Positions 10,887-21,875 of a DNA stretch of 64,000 nucleotides are shown here, piece after piece. The stretch's first letter is position 1, and each line of letters opens with the position of its first letter. Below the pieces are notes generated by a model. That model did no database searches. It had not been told where the DNA came from and saw only the letters and a program-made list of their open reading frames with translations. A program made the position numbers and the translations under genes. Origin of the DNA: Ophiura sarsii (taxonomy: Eukaryota > Echinodermata > Ophiuroidea > Amphilepidida > Ophiuridae); NCBI GenBank assembly GCA_035610835.1, contig CM069443.1:55817266-55881265 (forward strand). The letters are read 5' to 3'.

Positions 10887-12598
10887 TATACGATAGGCGC
10901 CAAAGTAGTCTTTTGCACAATCATACGTACATACACCCATGAAAGTTAAACTAAAACCAATGCAAATAGTAGTAGGAGATATGTTCCCTATTAAGCCAAC
11001 AAATAAGTTTGTTTCCAGTAGCAAGCCTCAAATGTCAAATGCGACATGCGGTGTTTTTATTTATTTTATTTATTTTGCTCAAATTCATAGTGAATATTTA
11101 CTTGAAATGGTTTTATTTAGTCAAATCTGTGCAGTTTTGTTACTCTTATGCTCGCTAAAATGTGATATTCGCCGCGGATTTTCACTATCGTCTTTGCCGT
11201 ATGTGGCCAATCGCCATCTTGAAACATGTTGGACACAATTTCGACAAAAGATGGCGCCCTAACAATATTTCCCCCCGTTTTTTCTATTAATTTTTTTTAA
11301 ATGCGCAAGAATCAAGCGTCTCAGTTAAATGCGCGCGCAATACTGGAAACAAACTTGATTTTTTTTTTTGGCCTTATATGGCACGTATAAGATTTGGACT
11401 GAAATGTTCTTTTTACCTTTTTATTATTTTTCAAACACCGTATAAATCATTCTAAGACACCCTGTATCTATTTACGTCTCCCTGGGAAAGAGGAGTTCAT
11501 GAACATGCAACGAGATACCAGATTATAATATGATTGGGAAAATCCGCTATTTCTATCAGATTATATTAAATTGGATACATTATTATTGCACAGTTATATC
11601 AGAGTAATGTAGATTGAATCCGATACAGGGCGTGCTTTATCTGTGTATAGTTTATTTGTTGTAGTAGCTTGTAATGAAAAGAAAGTTATGCACATTGTTA
11701 TGCAGGTACAAGTTTGATTGATTTTTGAAAACAATATACCCACTGTCAGGAGAAGACAAAGAGAACACACCCTACCATTCTTTTGAGGTAGGTTCATAAT
11801 CATAGGGTTCTGTTTCCAGAACACATTTGAATTTTGTTTTTCAAAAATTCCGACAACAATTTTTTTTTCTTGTACACATTTTCAATTTCTTTTTACCAAA
11901 ATATGATAACCAAAAATTAAAGAAAATAAATCTTTGCAGAAAGTTGTGGATCACTCACAACAAATACTTAAAAAACCCATTTAAATACAAAATTGGGTGG
12001 ATTGGTTGGGACATGGGACTACTATTGCGCGGTTTTCCGCACTCGGTCTCGTCAGCTTGTCGTTTACTACATTTACATCGACGTGAAAAAATAAGTTGTG
12101 AACATACTAGTAGTTATCAATGATGATGAGCAGAGGGCAGCAGCTGTTCTTCTTCTACGTTACGCCAGTCAGTAACACGACGTTGCGACGATAGCCAGCA
12201 TTTATTATCCCCATACACACTTCTAAACGTGCCTTTCTGTATGTCGGATTGAAAAAAAGATATTTCAAATTATAAATAATACTATCGATGCGTGAGTCCA
12301 ATTATAATTATATGAACACACACCAACTGCAAATGTCAAGATAAAAGGACTTGACTTTTTGCTGACTTTTTTTCTTCACTGTGTTCGTTATTAATATGAA
12401 ATGGCAACCAATATTAGTTACTGGATGTTTACTTGACTACGATAACTGGACACCGATCTCGCGTTAATAACAAACCCGGTACCATCTTCACTAGCGAGCT
12501 GGTCTGGACGTACGTGGACAAATATTGGTGCGCAATAATATTAATAGTTCAGCGCTGTGCAGGAGATAGTGTGTATTTTTACTGATTCTGGAAATAAC
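10887..12598. repeat. Copy A of unit, paralogous to 25567-26838 and 33554-34775
   Basis: Non-coding. Copies B and C lack about 200-300 bp present here around 11040-11370, where copy A has 'cgccatcttg' and 'aagatggcgccc'. The remaining sequence aligns with frequent small indels, which destroys every open frame between copies, including the 98-codon one at 11827-12123. Confidence 0.8.
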
Positions 12599-12965
12599 GT
12601 GTGGTCTGTCATCCGACGAAGATGCTGTTTATTTATTCTACCGTCTGTATTGGAAGTACATTATGGATGCCACTCAGTGAATTAGTCAAGAGTAAGCTTT
12701 TGGGAATATAGTCGCTCTTGTGAGACAACTTATCCCCGGATGTTTCGAGTACGCCGACGAGTGTGCCTACCGACCCAACTAAGCTTGGATAGATATCTAT
12801 ATCCACTCTACTGCCTTTAGTATAGTAATAAAGCAAACGAGCAACTGTCTGTCTGTGTGCCGGACTGTAAAATCATCGTCGTACTTTCTTGAGGCGGTCC
12901 CAGGAATTTTACCTCTCTATCTTGGAATTGGATTATTATCAAATGTGTGATGCCAGACTTGTCAT
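12599..12965. other. Highly conserved island of the repeated unit
   Basis: Copies A (12599-12965), B (26827-27188) and C (34755-35135) are almost free of differences here, while neighbouring DNA differs by many substitutions and indels. A 67-codon minus-strand frame (12633-12836) is identical in A and C, but B has an extra A ('cgacccaaacta') that shifts it, so coding is unlikely. It may be an exon, a regulatory block or a gene-conversion tract. Confidence 0.6.
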
Positions 12966-13140
12966 ATGTTGACGAATCTTGCGTATATAATATATATGAT
13001 ATATATGTGTATATCGTGAGACATTTGATTTAGTGTACTGCATAATAACAGCAATGGCTAGAGTCACGTGGGAGTAACAGCGATATAAGAAGTAGTATTG
13101 GATTAATACATGCATATGCATAACGTTTACACTTGAAATT

Positions 13141-13149
13141 GAGGTGAGT
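13141..13149 (+). promoter_or_regulatory. Candidate 5' splice site GAG|GTGAGT
   Basis: A strong consensus donor (GTGAGT at 13144-13149) lies about 180 bp downstream of the conserved island and an AT-rich TATATAATATATATG stretch (12983-13010). The same GAG|GTGAGT is preserved in copies B (27368) and C (35302) despite indels just upstream. It could end a 5' untranslated or lncRNA exon. No acceptor was identified. Confidence 0.3.
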
Positions 13150-14000
13150 GAATTAATTTAGCAACATTTTATATTAAGATTTTGACGCGTTTGAAAACCA
13201 TAAACAAAATAGTTAGAGCCGGGAGTTGTCAGAATATATATATTGAAGATGAATGCAATAGTTCACCCAGTATCATTACAAATATTATTAGCAATGTGTG
13301 TGCAATACATTTGAAAATTAATTTTCGATAATTGATTTGTGATTTTATACCTTAGACCACGATCAATAAATACACAGCGTACTTAATTTGCAGTTTCTTT
13401 TAACTACGTATCTAATAATGCAAATATTCAAAATTAACATGCAACCCATTAAAAACAGGTCACCTTATATGTGTCCAATTAAAATATAGAAATAAAAAAC
13501 CCCACTATTTTTAATATACTTTTCATGTCATCATGGTTTCAAGTTGTCGTATCTTCCAAGGCACCAATTCATTGTAAAGGGTGTCCCAAAAGTTTCAATA
13601 CCATTTTAAATCTTTACATCTCTGGTAAAATAGTTCGCAGTATACATTTTGGTTAAAAATCACCGCAAATAGAATCAGGGAGGTCATGACTATGCTTCAC
13701 GCAACATGCCATGGGTGTTCTTCAAGGTTATTTTGAATTAACATGAAACAAATAAGTAAGAGCCATCTGTGGCCTTTTAGATAAATTGGTAATTTCGATG
13801 TAATCGAAACATCGAAACTCTAAACGCTATCAAATCCATGAATTTCACATGAAATACTGCAAAGCTCTATAATTGTAGGTGGTAGTTAGTACGTATAAGT
13901 ATTACGTATATGTGAAAAACCTAACTTCTGAAAAAATTGAGGGCTCCCTCCATGAAGGATCTCTTAGTGCCCCTTTCATTGCGGCCGGACAATGGTTCTT
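13150..14000. repeat. Non-coding unit segment with right end of a GGGGCAC-type MITE
   Basis: 13837-13975 matches the right half of the complete MITE at 22769-23093, ending 'ctcttagtgcccctt'. The same right half is in copies B (28080-28235) and C (36005-36115). A 'gggtgtcccaaaagtttc' word at about 13578 (B 27845, C 35799) resembles a Tc1/mariner terminus, but no partner end was found. Confidence 0.6.
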
Positions 14001-14029
14001 CTGAACAGAGTATTTCTGAGATATAAAAT

Positions 14030-14085
14030 GTTGTTAAGCGCTGTGTTCTCTGTAGAGCACTATACAAATGTTGTTAATATTAAGT
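14030..14085 (+). repeat. L2/CR1-like LINE or SINE 3' tail
   Basis: 'ttaagcgctgtgttctctgtagagcactatacaaatg' followed by 'ttgttaat' resembles the 3' ends of L2/CR1-clade elements (AGCGCTATATAAATG plus an AAT/TTA microsatellite). Copy B (28290-28353) keeps a clear (aat)n tail and 'agcgctatatagatg'; copy C is at 36175-36228. Confidence 0.5.
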
Positions 14086-14824
14086 GTTTTCTATTGAGTT
14101 GCATGTGGATAACTACATTAAAGCAAAGTAGAAAGCACATTGTCTTTATTCATGTTAGCTGGATACGGCATTCGGGATTCATAGATTTGAATAGATTGTT
14201 CAATTTCAAGGACAATTAGATGTATTCACTGTATTTCCTGTTGAAAGAAAGACCTTCGAAATAATAATAATAGTCTCTAATAAGTCTCCTAACTGCAGTC
14301 ATACATGGATGATGACATTTAAAGAAGTTCTGATGTTCCGGGTGACCAGCAGTCTATCTTGTAATTCGCATTACGGAATGACTCCATTCGTTCACTATCC
14401 TTCAGATGATTAATGTCAAATATGTTCATGTCTGTCGCTTGAATCGTAGCATTAACTTCAGTCTACCGACGCGAACGCGGGCGTGAAATCAGTAAATTAC
14501 TAGTTAAAGTTACAGGGGTTTTGCATCCTCCTATTCCCATAAATTTAGTTCAATCGAAATATGAGCCATTCCTCATATCATTTTACGGCGGACTAGTTTT
14601 GAAGACGCCGTTTCGCTCTACGACTATTAATGCAGACATACACAAAGACGCTTTTTCGTTTTACGACTGCTAGTGCAGATATATTAAGGCGTCCAGAGTG
14701 CCATGATGAATCAAAATGCATCAAAATTAAATTTCTCAACCATTAAATTACCAACGAAATACACAAGCATAACGTATGTGTATTCTACATACTTAGGCCT
14801 ATATTTATATCAGAGAAAAGATTT

Positions 14825-15102
14825 GGTTTGAAGCCGCCGAAGTTCCAATATATATCTTGGATAGTTTATCTTATCGCAGTATGGCAAACGACAACAAAAT
14901 TAAGGCGTCTGTGGGTATTAATCATGCTACACGTCAATGTCACTGTTTCAAACTGCGGAGCCCGTCACCCTCACTCATGTTACAATATACCGATTTTAGA
15001 ACAAAAGTCGTGAATACTCGTGATATACCGATATTTAACCGTTGCAAACATAGTTTGTGTCCTTCGAATATCAAAATGCAATTCTTGTTAACCAGTAGCT
15101 AG
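14825..15102 (+). pseudogene. Unrecognised ORF shared by copies A, B, C
   Basis: A frame reading ...LSYRSMANDNKIKASVGINH... stays open from about 14825 to a stop at 15100-15102. The ATG inside (at 14880) gives 74 codons. Copy B has the same frame in a 108-codon ORF (29042-29368). In copy C a 9-bp duplication ('atgatatac') creates an in-frame TGA. Differences between copies are few. I see no family. It could be a coding remnant or chance; D lacks the interval because a Penelope-like piece sits there. Confidence 0.25.
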
Positions 15103-16817
15103 TGATGTGAAAAGCACTTACCATTAATATAATGTATCTTGTGCAATACCAGATATGCATATAAAATACAACGTAATTAGATAATAAGAAATGGAAAGAC
15201 TTATGGGATTTCTATGATATTCAAAAATATTGTTTTGCTGAATTATTTCCTGATAAAACCCCTGGAAACGCAGGACATCTTTAATCCACTTCAAACACAC
15301 GTTTTGGACATAACGCACTCATGGGGGAATTTAAACATCAGCACTAAGCTAGGAGAATAAGAGAGTTAAACATGTTGATGATGCTATTGAGAAGGACCGA
15401 TGGATTACTCAGATTGTTATCCTAAAGAAATTGTAATCCAATACATTAATGCAAGGAACGTCAAGGGAATTGTATAGCTGCCGCATCACGGAATACCAAT
15501 TTAACAACTGCGAACAAACTCAATATTGTTGTGTTCTTCGGAACACTAGTATATCAATCAAAGGAGTGTCACAAACAGGGTATCTATATCCATTCTTTAC
15601 CGAAGTATTTATTGGGGAGAGATGTTGTCGAGCTCAGATCCAGTAATACTGAATACCACTTCATAATTATGATCACACTTATATACAAATATGCAAATCA
15701 ATAACCCGGACATAAAATGGGTAAATATGCTAATCAGCTCGTACATAAAATGGGCGCCCGTGACCTTCACGGGCGAGGACAGGTTGCTGCCCTTTACGAT
15801 CACGGGCTATGGCATTGAGCCCGGAGAGGCTGATGGCACACATACAACAGTATGGGCATTGCACCAATGAGAATAAGGTATTAGCTAAATGAAACTTTAT
15901 AATGCCTCGACGCCGAAAAACAATTGTTTTGGATGAGTGATTACCCGGGTGCGGTCAGAGTTTATTAATTTACTTTATTTTTCTTAATCTAACATTTAAC
16001 AATCACTCATTTTGAAGATTAAAATGTAGAGAAGAAAAAATCAACATTTCGATCATCTCAAAAAACGTATGGAGGTTTTCTCGGATGTTTACAATTTATT
16101 GGAATCTTAAGTCAGAAGCGGTGCGGAACCTGATTGCAAATATACCCGTCAGTCACCCGACACATATTAATAAACCCTATACATTATTTACCTGTCCACA
16201 TATTAGTTTCTTCTTTGATGCCTTCACGCACTATTTTACCCAGTGCATCTGGAAAAATCGTAAACCGGTGGGTAAGAAGCAAACGTTATTACTACGTTTG
16301 GGATAGTTTAAATGTACTTCATGTATATCACTTCAATTTAAGTCGTTGTAACGTTACATGGCCAACTATCGGGGCAATCCTGAATACTGATGGGAAAATA
16401 AGTACAAGTTCTGTATATACATACATACATACACCCCTACATACAGCGTTTAAAAAAAGTGGTAAATCTAAGAGAAAAACCAAATGTTCTGATATCCATC
16501 TAGGCTTCGTTAGTACAGACAATCTCGTAAGGGCTCACACTCTCGATTTCGGTAAGCTACTATTGCTGAAAATGTAGATGTTTTGAGATTTAAGTCAAAC
16601 TTGATGCAGGTTTAGGTAATCAATTCAAATGCTGTTCAGATAACGTAACTTATTAGTACGAAATGCAATTAAAAGTATAACAATTATGACCTCCATAATG
16701 CTTTGTATTTTTCATTATACAGTCATAACAATAGTACGGTATTGTTATTAACATGATCAATATGGTGATGGACCATATTTCGTACGGTTCATTGCCAGCC
16801 TGTAATACAATGAATAC
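15103..16817. repeat. Non-coding part of copy A
   Basis: It aligns to 29369-31115 and 37250-38849. It includes 'tacataaaatgggcgcccgtgacc' near 15743, conserved in all copies. A 147-codon open frame at 16134-16577 is not conserved: copies B and C have a stop at 'gatagttaaaatg', and C has a 10-bp deletion upstream. It is therefore treated as non-coding. Confidence 0.7.
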
Positions 16818-16821
16818 TTAA

Positions 16822-17004
16822 CAATATTCACGCGACAGGCGTCTACAGACGACATTCCAAAAAATTCCAGAATCATCATGAGAAATGCATTAAAAGAAGT
16901 ACAAACATGCCTAGTACTGGTTCAGTAATTCTTAAAAGTTGTGAAAGGTTTCTGAAAAATCTGTTTTGTATATTATAGTAAAACTAATAGCCGCTTGGAA
17001 AGTG
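16822..17004. mobile_element. TTAA-type MITE (CACTTTCCACGCGG family), copy in A
   Basis: Flanked by TTAA on both sides (16818-16821 and 17005-17008). The right end is 'ccgcttggaaagtg' and the left end a mutated complement. The core word 'catgagaaatgcattaaaa' with 'gcctagtactggttcagtaa' is shared with copies at 20877, 22556, 31120, 38854, 55348 and 58426. TTAA targets point to piggyBac- or Kolobok-type mobilisation. Copy A lacks about 45 bp near the left end compared with B and C. Confidence 0.75.
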
Positions 17005-17516
17005 TTAATAGAATTATAATGCGTTGAAACCTATTTGTAAACATCAATACGAATCCATCGAATCAATTATCCCCTATCATAAACACGCTATAAAATATTA
17101 TTGATCCAAAACGATGCACAGATTCCAGATGTACCACCTTGCAACGCAATCACAACAGCTACTTTGAAATCAATATGGCTATTTACGGTTATAAGGAATT
17201 CCACCGGTTTGGAGATGACCTCACCTGGGCATTTAATCATGTATTTGGTATTGTGGACTGCAAGTATTGCCATTTCCGACGCGTTTCTCAAGTAGTACAC
17301 GATACGTTTTACCCGCAGCGATTTATATAACTTAATCAAAATCATGTGACTGCACCTGTTTCATTAATGATTTGTAATGAAATTCCCTTTATACTAGTAA
17401 TTCAGTGACGTGTGTATATAATTATGATAATCTACATTTATTTTTTGTAAGGTTGATATAAACGCATAGCGTACGTTTACAGATTTGGAGAATTAGATAT
17501 TATTAGTCTAGACTCG

Positions 17517-17880
17517 GAAAAAAGTGTACTTTAGGTCCCAGATTCTGGACTGGACTGTTCAAAGTCAGTGTTCCAGTATCGGACGATACTGGGCCATATC
17601 AAATGTACCAGTATCGGGCGATACTGGAACAAAATGATGTACCAGTATCGTTCAATACTGGGACAAACTACACTGGTAACACGTGTACCAGTATCGCCCG
17701 ATACCGGAACATAAAAACGTGCCAGTATCGCTCGATACTGGAACACAATTTGGTGTTCCAGTATCGACCGATACTGGAACAGTAAAATCGTACCAGTATC
17801 GAGCGATACTGGCAACTTTCATGTTCCAGTATTGAACGATTCTGGTATACCAGTATCTGGGACCTAAAGTACACTTTTTC
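17517..17880. mobile_element. MULE-like MITE with array of 20-bp palindromes
   Basis: The 364-bp insertion is flanked by the 9-bp direct repeat CTAGACTCG (17508-17516 and 17881-17889). Copies B (31850) and C (39589) have the single uninterrupted site. The TIRs are about 26 bp, starting GAAAAAGTGTACTTTAGG (the left has one extra A). The interior is a series of palindromes of the form CCAGTATCG-NN-CGATACTGG separated by 8-25 bp spacers. A 9-bp TSD fits Mutator-like elements. Open frames across it are translations of the repeat. Confidence 0.85.
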
Positions 17881-18232
17881 CTAGACTCGTATTTTTGATG
17901 ACCTGTCAGTTATGAATCATGAAACACTATTTTTATTTTAATTACGAACAAAGTTTAACATCCGGCAGGAAAGCCCGTCTACGGAAAATAGCGCCGGGAG
18001 TAACTTTTTTCAGATTTTTACGTGCTGCGATATAACTAAATAATCAGAGTACCCCCTTTGATAGTGAATAATTTTTCATATGATAGATGTTTCTAGATAC
18101 TTCAGATATTAGTTTTAACAGTCCGGCAACTTTGAAATGATTCAATTTGTCATTGTTCTTCTCTGGTTGATCACAAACAAACCCTTTTTTCTGTCAGGCT
18201 TCCAGCATCCGTCACTATGCAATACACCTAAC

Positions 18233-18314
18233 CATATTCCAAGTTTCATCAGGATTAGTCAATAGAGCCAGTATGTTTGTGGCAACACTCGCTTTATCAA
18301 CAGTAAACGGAGCA
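18233..18314 (-). pseudogene. Exon-like segment, copy A
   Basis: Read on the minus strand, a pyrimidine-rich 'ctgctttcaattaacag' precedes an open segment APFTVDKASVATNILALLTN-PDETW, followed by a GTTAGG donor-like site. Copies B (32344-32429) and C (40076-40161) encode APFTVDKASVAKNIMALLTN and a variant with PDKAWKLY; they are 4 bp longer, which breaks the frame in A. The acceptor and donor words are kept in all three. I recognise no protein family. It may be a decayed exon of a gene carried by the unit, or coincidence. Confidence 0.25.
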
Positions 18315-18981
18315 CTGTTAATTGAAAGCAGTAATCTACGTAAAATAAGCCAAATCTCCAACAAAAGTATATAACCAAATAACTGTGACGCGTTATTGTG
18401 ACGCGTCATTTTGTTTGTAGAGATGGTTTTTTACATACGTCACCTTTCTCAAGTTCGTGTAAAGTAAATGATGCAGTTCGGACTGTCATGTTTAGCATGA
18501 CTTAAGCTGTGTCTCAAAACTCAAGTTGTTTTCCTCAGAGCATCATGTCTGCTATATATAATGTGAAAGTGAGAGAACGCCAGTAATGTTTAGTGGTAAA
18601 TTAGATGAATGGTGTGATATGGTAACCCGGGAATAGGGAAATGTACCTTAAAGATAGTGTGTGATACACGGGAAACTGGGACATATCCATCATTTGTGTC
18701 TTGTTTGAGTTTAATATTGGCAATAAACGGTCGTCCTACACAGCTCAGCCTCATACTTACTATATTATTGATTCTCTTGTAATAATATTTACGTGTCTAA
18801 CAGAAATATCAATCATATAACAATTGCGAGGATCGTTTTAAACTGGGTATTATTGTTGGGCTTTGTAATCAATAATAAACCAGTAAGATACTACTTTATT
18901 ATAAACGCATTGGGCCGTATTCTTGTACATTTAAACGCGATTTTAAAAACAAACACGCTGACCCGCTTTATGGGGTATTAA

Positions 18982-19332
18982 AGGGACACAATGTCATGTT
19001 GAATATTATTAATTTTAATTAATTTACTTCAGAATTCAAGATGAACATTAAAAATTGCCATTATTGTTGTTTCTACTAAAGAAAACCCAGCAAAACTTGA
19101 TTAACACAATGTTTTAAATATGTTGGAATACCACCCTTAACCATGTAAAATGCTGATCGGGCCCGATCAGCATTTTTTGAATCGACGTTTTGTTGTACAA
19201 AGAGGGCTGATTTTTCTTAATCCTTATAGGGCTAAGTTCATTCATGTAATACAATTGTAAAAATAAACAAATCCCAGTTTTTATATTTTTGTAATTGAGG
19301 GCGCTGTCTCCACCACATCTCTTAATGCCCCT
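18982..19332. mobile_element. TTAA-flanked 351-bp MITE nested in TIR element
   Basis: TTAA at 18978-18981 and 19333-19336. Copy C (near 40830) lacks the insertion. The ends AGGGACA... and ...TGCCCCT form a short TIR, like the GGGGCAC MITE at 22769. The middle carries a perfect palindrome (19147-19176). Confidence 0.75.
19147..19176. repeat. Perfect 30-bp palindrome
   Basis: AAAATGCTGATCGGG directly followed by its complement with no spacer, ending in a T run. Central to the nested TTAA MITE. Confidence 0.95.
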
Positions 19333-19449
19333 TTAAGTTGAAATCGCGTTTAACTAAACATTTGCACCAAGTGCTTTTTGAAACGCCATGGCCCATATGC
19401 TGGATGCATTTTGAGTTGTACAATATAGATGCAGACTAGACGTACATTT

Positions 19450-19935
19450 GATGCATTCTATTCATAGATGATTATTGAATAAATGCCACTCCATACAATG
19501 GCACGCTTCAACGTCCTGTCTAAAAGATAAACTTGCGTTTAACTTGAACATGATTTTGGTTACCGATAGTTTTAATACGAGAATACGGCCCATTATATGG
19601 AAGAAAAACTTAATACTGTGGTTTAGGCTCTAGAAAATTATTTATAGTCGTAAAACAAAACAAAACCTGTCTCTTTATGTGTGTGCCTTACCAGTCGTAA
19701 TGCGAAAAGGCGTCTTTGATGCATTCTATTCATAGATGATTATTGAATAAATGCCACTCCATACAATGGCACGCTTCAACGTCCTGTCTAAAAGATAAAC
19801 TTGCGTTTAACTTGAACATGATTTTGGTTACCGATAGTTTTAATACGAGAATACGGCCCATTATATGGAAGAAAAACTTAATACTGTGGTTTAGGCTCTA
19901 GAAAATTATATATAGTCGTAAAACAAAACCATTTA
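19450..19935. repeat. Local tandem duplication, 268-bp offset
   Basis: The segment from 'gatgcattctattcatagat' (19450) to 'gtcgtaaaacaaaac' is repeated from 19718 with hardly any change. It includes the right end of the TIR element. Copy C has one copy only, so this is recent and private to A. Confidence 0.9.
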
Positions 19936-20531
19936 CGAGGGGGTATCAAAAAGTTCTTGACATCACCCAGAAGTGAAGGAGCTATATCGATGAAATTTTG
20001 TCTGAGTAATCACTGGTCCTTAAAAACATTATGGTGCAAAAATGGTCTCATAAGTATGTTTAATTTTTATACAGGTGGCGCTAGATGCCAAGGCCATGTA
20101 AATCAATGACGTCTCCCAACGGTGCTGTGTACATGTTATTAAACGATAATGGTCCAAAAACGGATCCTTGTGGGTAGCCTTCCAGAGGAGTATGAGGTTT
20201 AAAATTGTTGTCATTGAGAGATAAATTGAGACCTACGAGTGACAAATGACAATTTTTTTTTAAAAATCTGAGAATAATATTCTTCTGGAAGGCGTCCTAC
20301 AAAAATCAGTTATTGGACCATTATAATTTACCATGTACACATCACCGTTGGAAGACGTCATTGATTTACATGGCTTTGGCATCTAGCGCCACCTGTATAA
20401 AAAGTAAACCTACTTATGAGACCATATTTGCACCATAATGTTTTTAAGGACCAGTGATTACACTGACGAAATTTCATTGATATAGCTCCTTCACTTCTGG
20501 GTGATGTCAAGAACTTTTTGATACCCCCTCG
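19936..20531. mobile_element. Mariner-type foldback MITE, ~190-bp TIRs, TA target
   Basis: 596 bp between TA dinucleotides. The ends CGAGGGGGTATCAAAAAGTT are inverted at the right, and the arms (19936-20124 and 20345-20531) pair over about 190 bp with scattered differences. The terminus resembles mariner elements (CGAGGG-GT-TCAAAAAGTT). No transposase ORF. It interrupts the second copy of the local duplication, so it arrived later. Confidence 0.8.
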
Positions 20532-20641
20532 TATGTGTGTGCCTTAACAGTCGTAATGCGAAAAGGCGTCTTTAACACTAGTCCGCCGTAAAATGATACT
20601 TGGAATGGCTCATATTTCGATTTAACTAAATTTATTGGAAG

Positions 20642-21875
20642 TTGTTTTATCATTCCGAAACGTCGGCCCCCATGTTATTGTGTTGTTTCTTTTGCCTTTT
20701 AAATGTCCCATCCTTAGATGTTGTCATTGCACACCTTTTTAGTCATTTCAATTTTTTACATTGTTGGAGTAGTGCTGTTGAATCCATTTGGATCCATCCT
20801 TGGTGCCCCTTACTGATACGGTTGGAACTGATTTGTCTGCCTTTTCAGCTGATTCATAAATGTCAAGAAATTTGAATTTCATTTCAATATTTGGAATCAC
20901 CATGAGAAATGCATTGAAATAAGTACAAAAATGCCTAGTATTGGTTCAGTAATCCTTGAGATAGACTTTGAAAATTGGGAAAGGTTTCTGGAAAATCTGT
21001 TTTGAATATGGTAAAATCAATAGCCGTGTGGAAAGTGTTTAACAAGTTAAGAGTGTCAACTATTTGTTGTCCAAATGGAGGACATTTGGAAAGGGCACAT
21101 TATCGATCCTCATCTAACACGTGTAACATTAGGTTGATATAATGTGTCCATACAATTTGTTAGAGAGTAAGCAAGCAATCAACATTATACAGTGCCTTCT
21201 CCCTTATAACTAATAATCAGAACATAAAATTCAACAATTTACGAACACACACCTCTATATTTCCCTATAACGCTCTACTTAATAACTCCTTAATTTGATT
21301 AAATCTTTTAGTTCAATGCATGAACGCAATTGAGCATGTACTTGTACCCATCGTGATGGCTTGTTCCTAGAGGGTAACAACAATACACTAACCAGGTTAT
21401 AGCTGTAATATAGCCGCTAGGCTTACATCATGGCTAGTCATGCACGTGGACCCTAAACGCTTCATTTAACTAGAAAATATCTCCGCTGAATTCCAAATTG
21501 CCGTTTTATAACCGGAGGTAGGAAACAGGTCCTAGAGAATTTTCATTCGCTGGAGTATACGCGAGGTAAAATCAAGACAAAATAAAAGTCGATTCAAGCC
21601 GATTGGCTATGTCTACCCTTTAATAGTTTTGAACTAAAAGGTAATCATATTCTATAACTTTCTATTGTTTAATTCATTTAAAGTTATCTGGTAAATTCCA
21701 TCTTAATTTGAATGCGTCCCACTAGAACTTATATTTATAAAAACTGAATACAACACGAAAACCACAATGTTGTATTAAAGCATAAAGTTGTCACTTGTTG
21801 GGTCTAATGTTTTCGGCAAATTTGTTGCATGAATTGTAAAGACGGATTCTTTCATTTCTTGGGTTTATTCCAGGT
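20642..21875. other. Spacer between copies A and B
   Basis: Non-coding. 20645-20710 contains 'gaaacgtcggcccccatgtt', reminiscent of sequence near Penelope-like element ends (low confidence). 20865-21045 is a left-truncated copy of the CACTTTCCACGCGG MITE. 21050-21875 shows nothing recognised. Confidence 0.5.

Larger units (their letters stand above)
18912..19591. mobile_element. GGGCCGTATTCTCGTAC TIR element, copy in A
   Basis: Same family as 2667-3171. The ends GGGCCGTATTC and GAATACGGCCC are flanked by ATT (18909-18911, 19592-19594). It is interrupted by a TTAA insertion at 18982-19332. Its 3' part was then copied in a local tandem duplication. Confidence 0.75.
14534..20640. mobile_element. 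Candidate 6.1-kb unit bounded by ~120-bp inverted repeats (copy A)
   Basis: 14534-14690 (starting TTCCCATAAATTTAGTT, passing GAGCCATTCC and GACGCC-TTTCG words) is repeated in inverted orientation at 20520-20640. Copy C has the same pair at 36679-36830 and 41228-41344. Paralogy between A and C ends exactly at the outer edge of the right repeat, which supports a real boundary. Left ends alone are in B (28799) and D (48533). No transposase is recognised. A's extra length comes from nested insertions (17517-17880, 18982-19332, 19936-20531) and a local duplication. No clear TSD. Confidence 0.5.

Noticed and set aside
12633..12836. 67-codon minus-strand ORF identical in copies A and C
   Set aside because: Copy B has a one-base insertion that shifts it, and conservation extends well outside the frame, so it is not protein-driven.
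13575..13600. Mariner element suggested by GGGTGTCCCAAAAGTTTC
   Set aside because: No matching inverted terminus or transposase found in any of the three unit copies.
16134..16577. 147-codon ORF
   Set aside because: Begins with TTG; copies B and C carry a stop at the equivalent of 'gatagttaaaatg', and C has an upstream 10-bp deletion.
17531..17874. Overlapping ORFs on both strands with QYRSILEH-like repeats
   Set aside because: Translations of the CCAGTATCG palindrome array.
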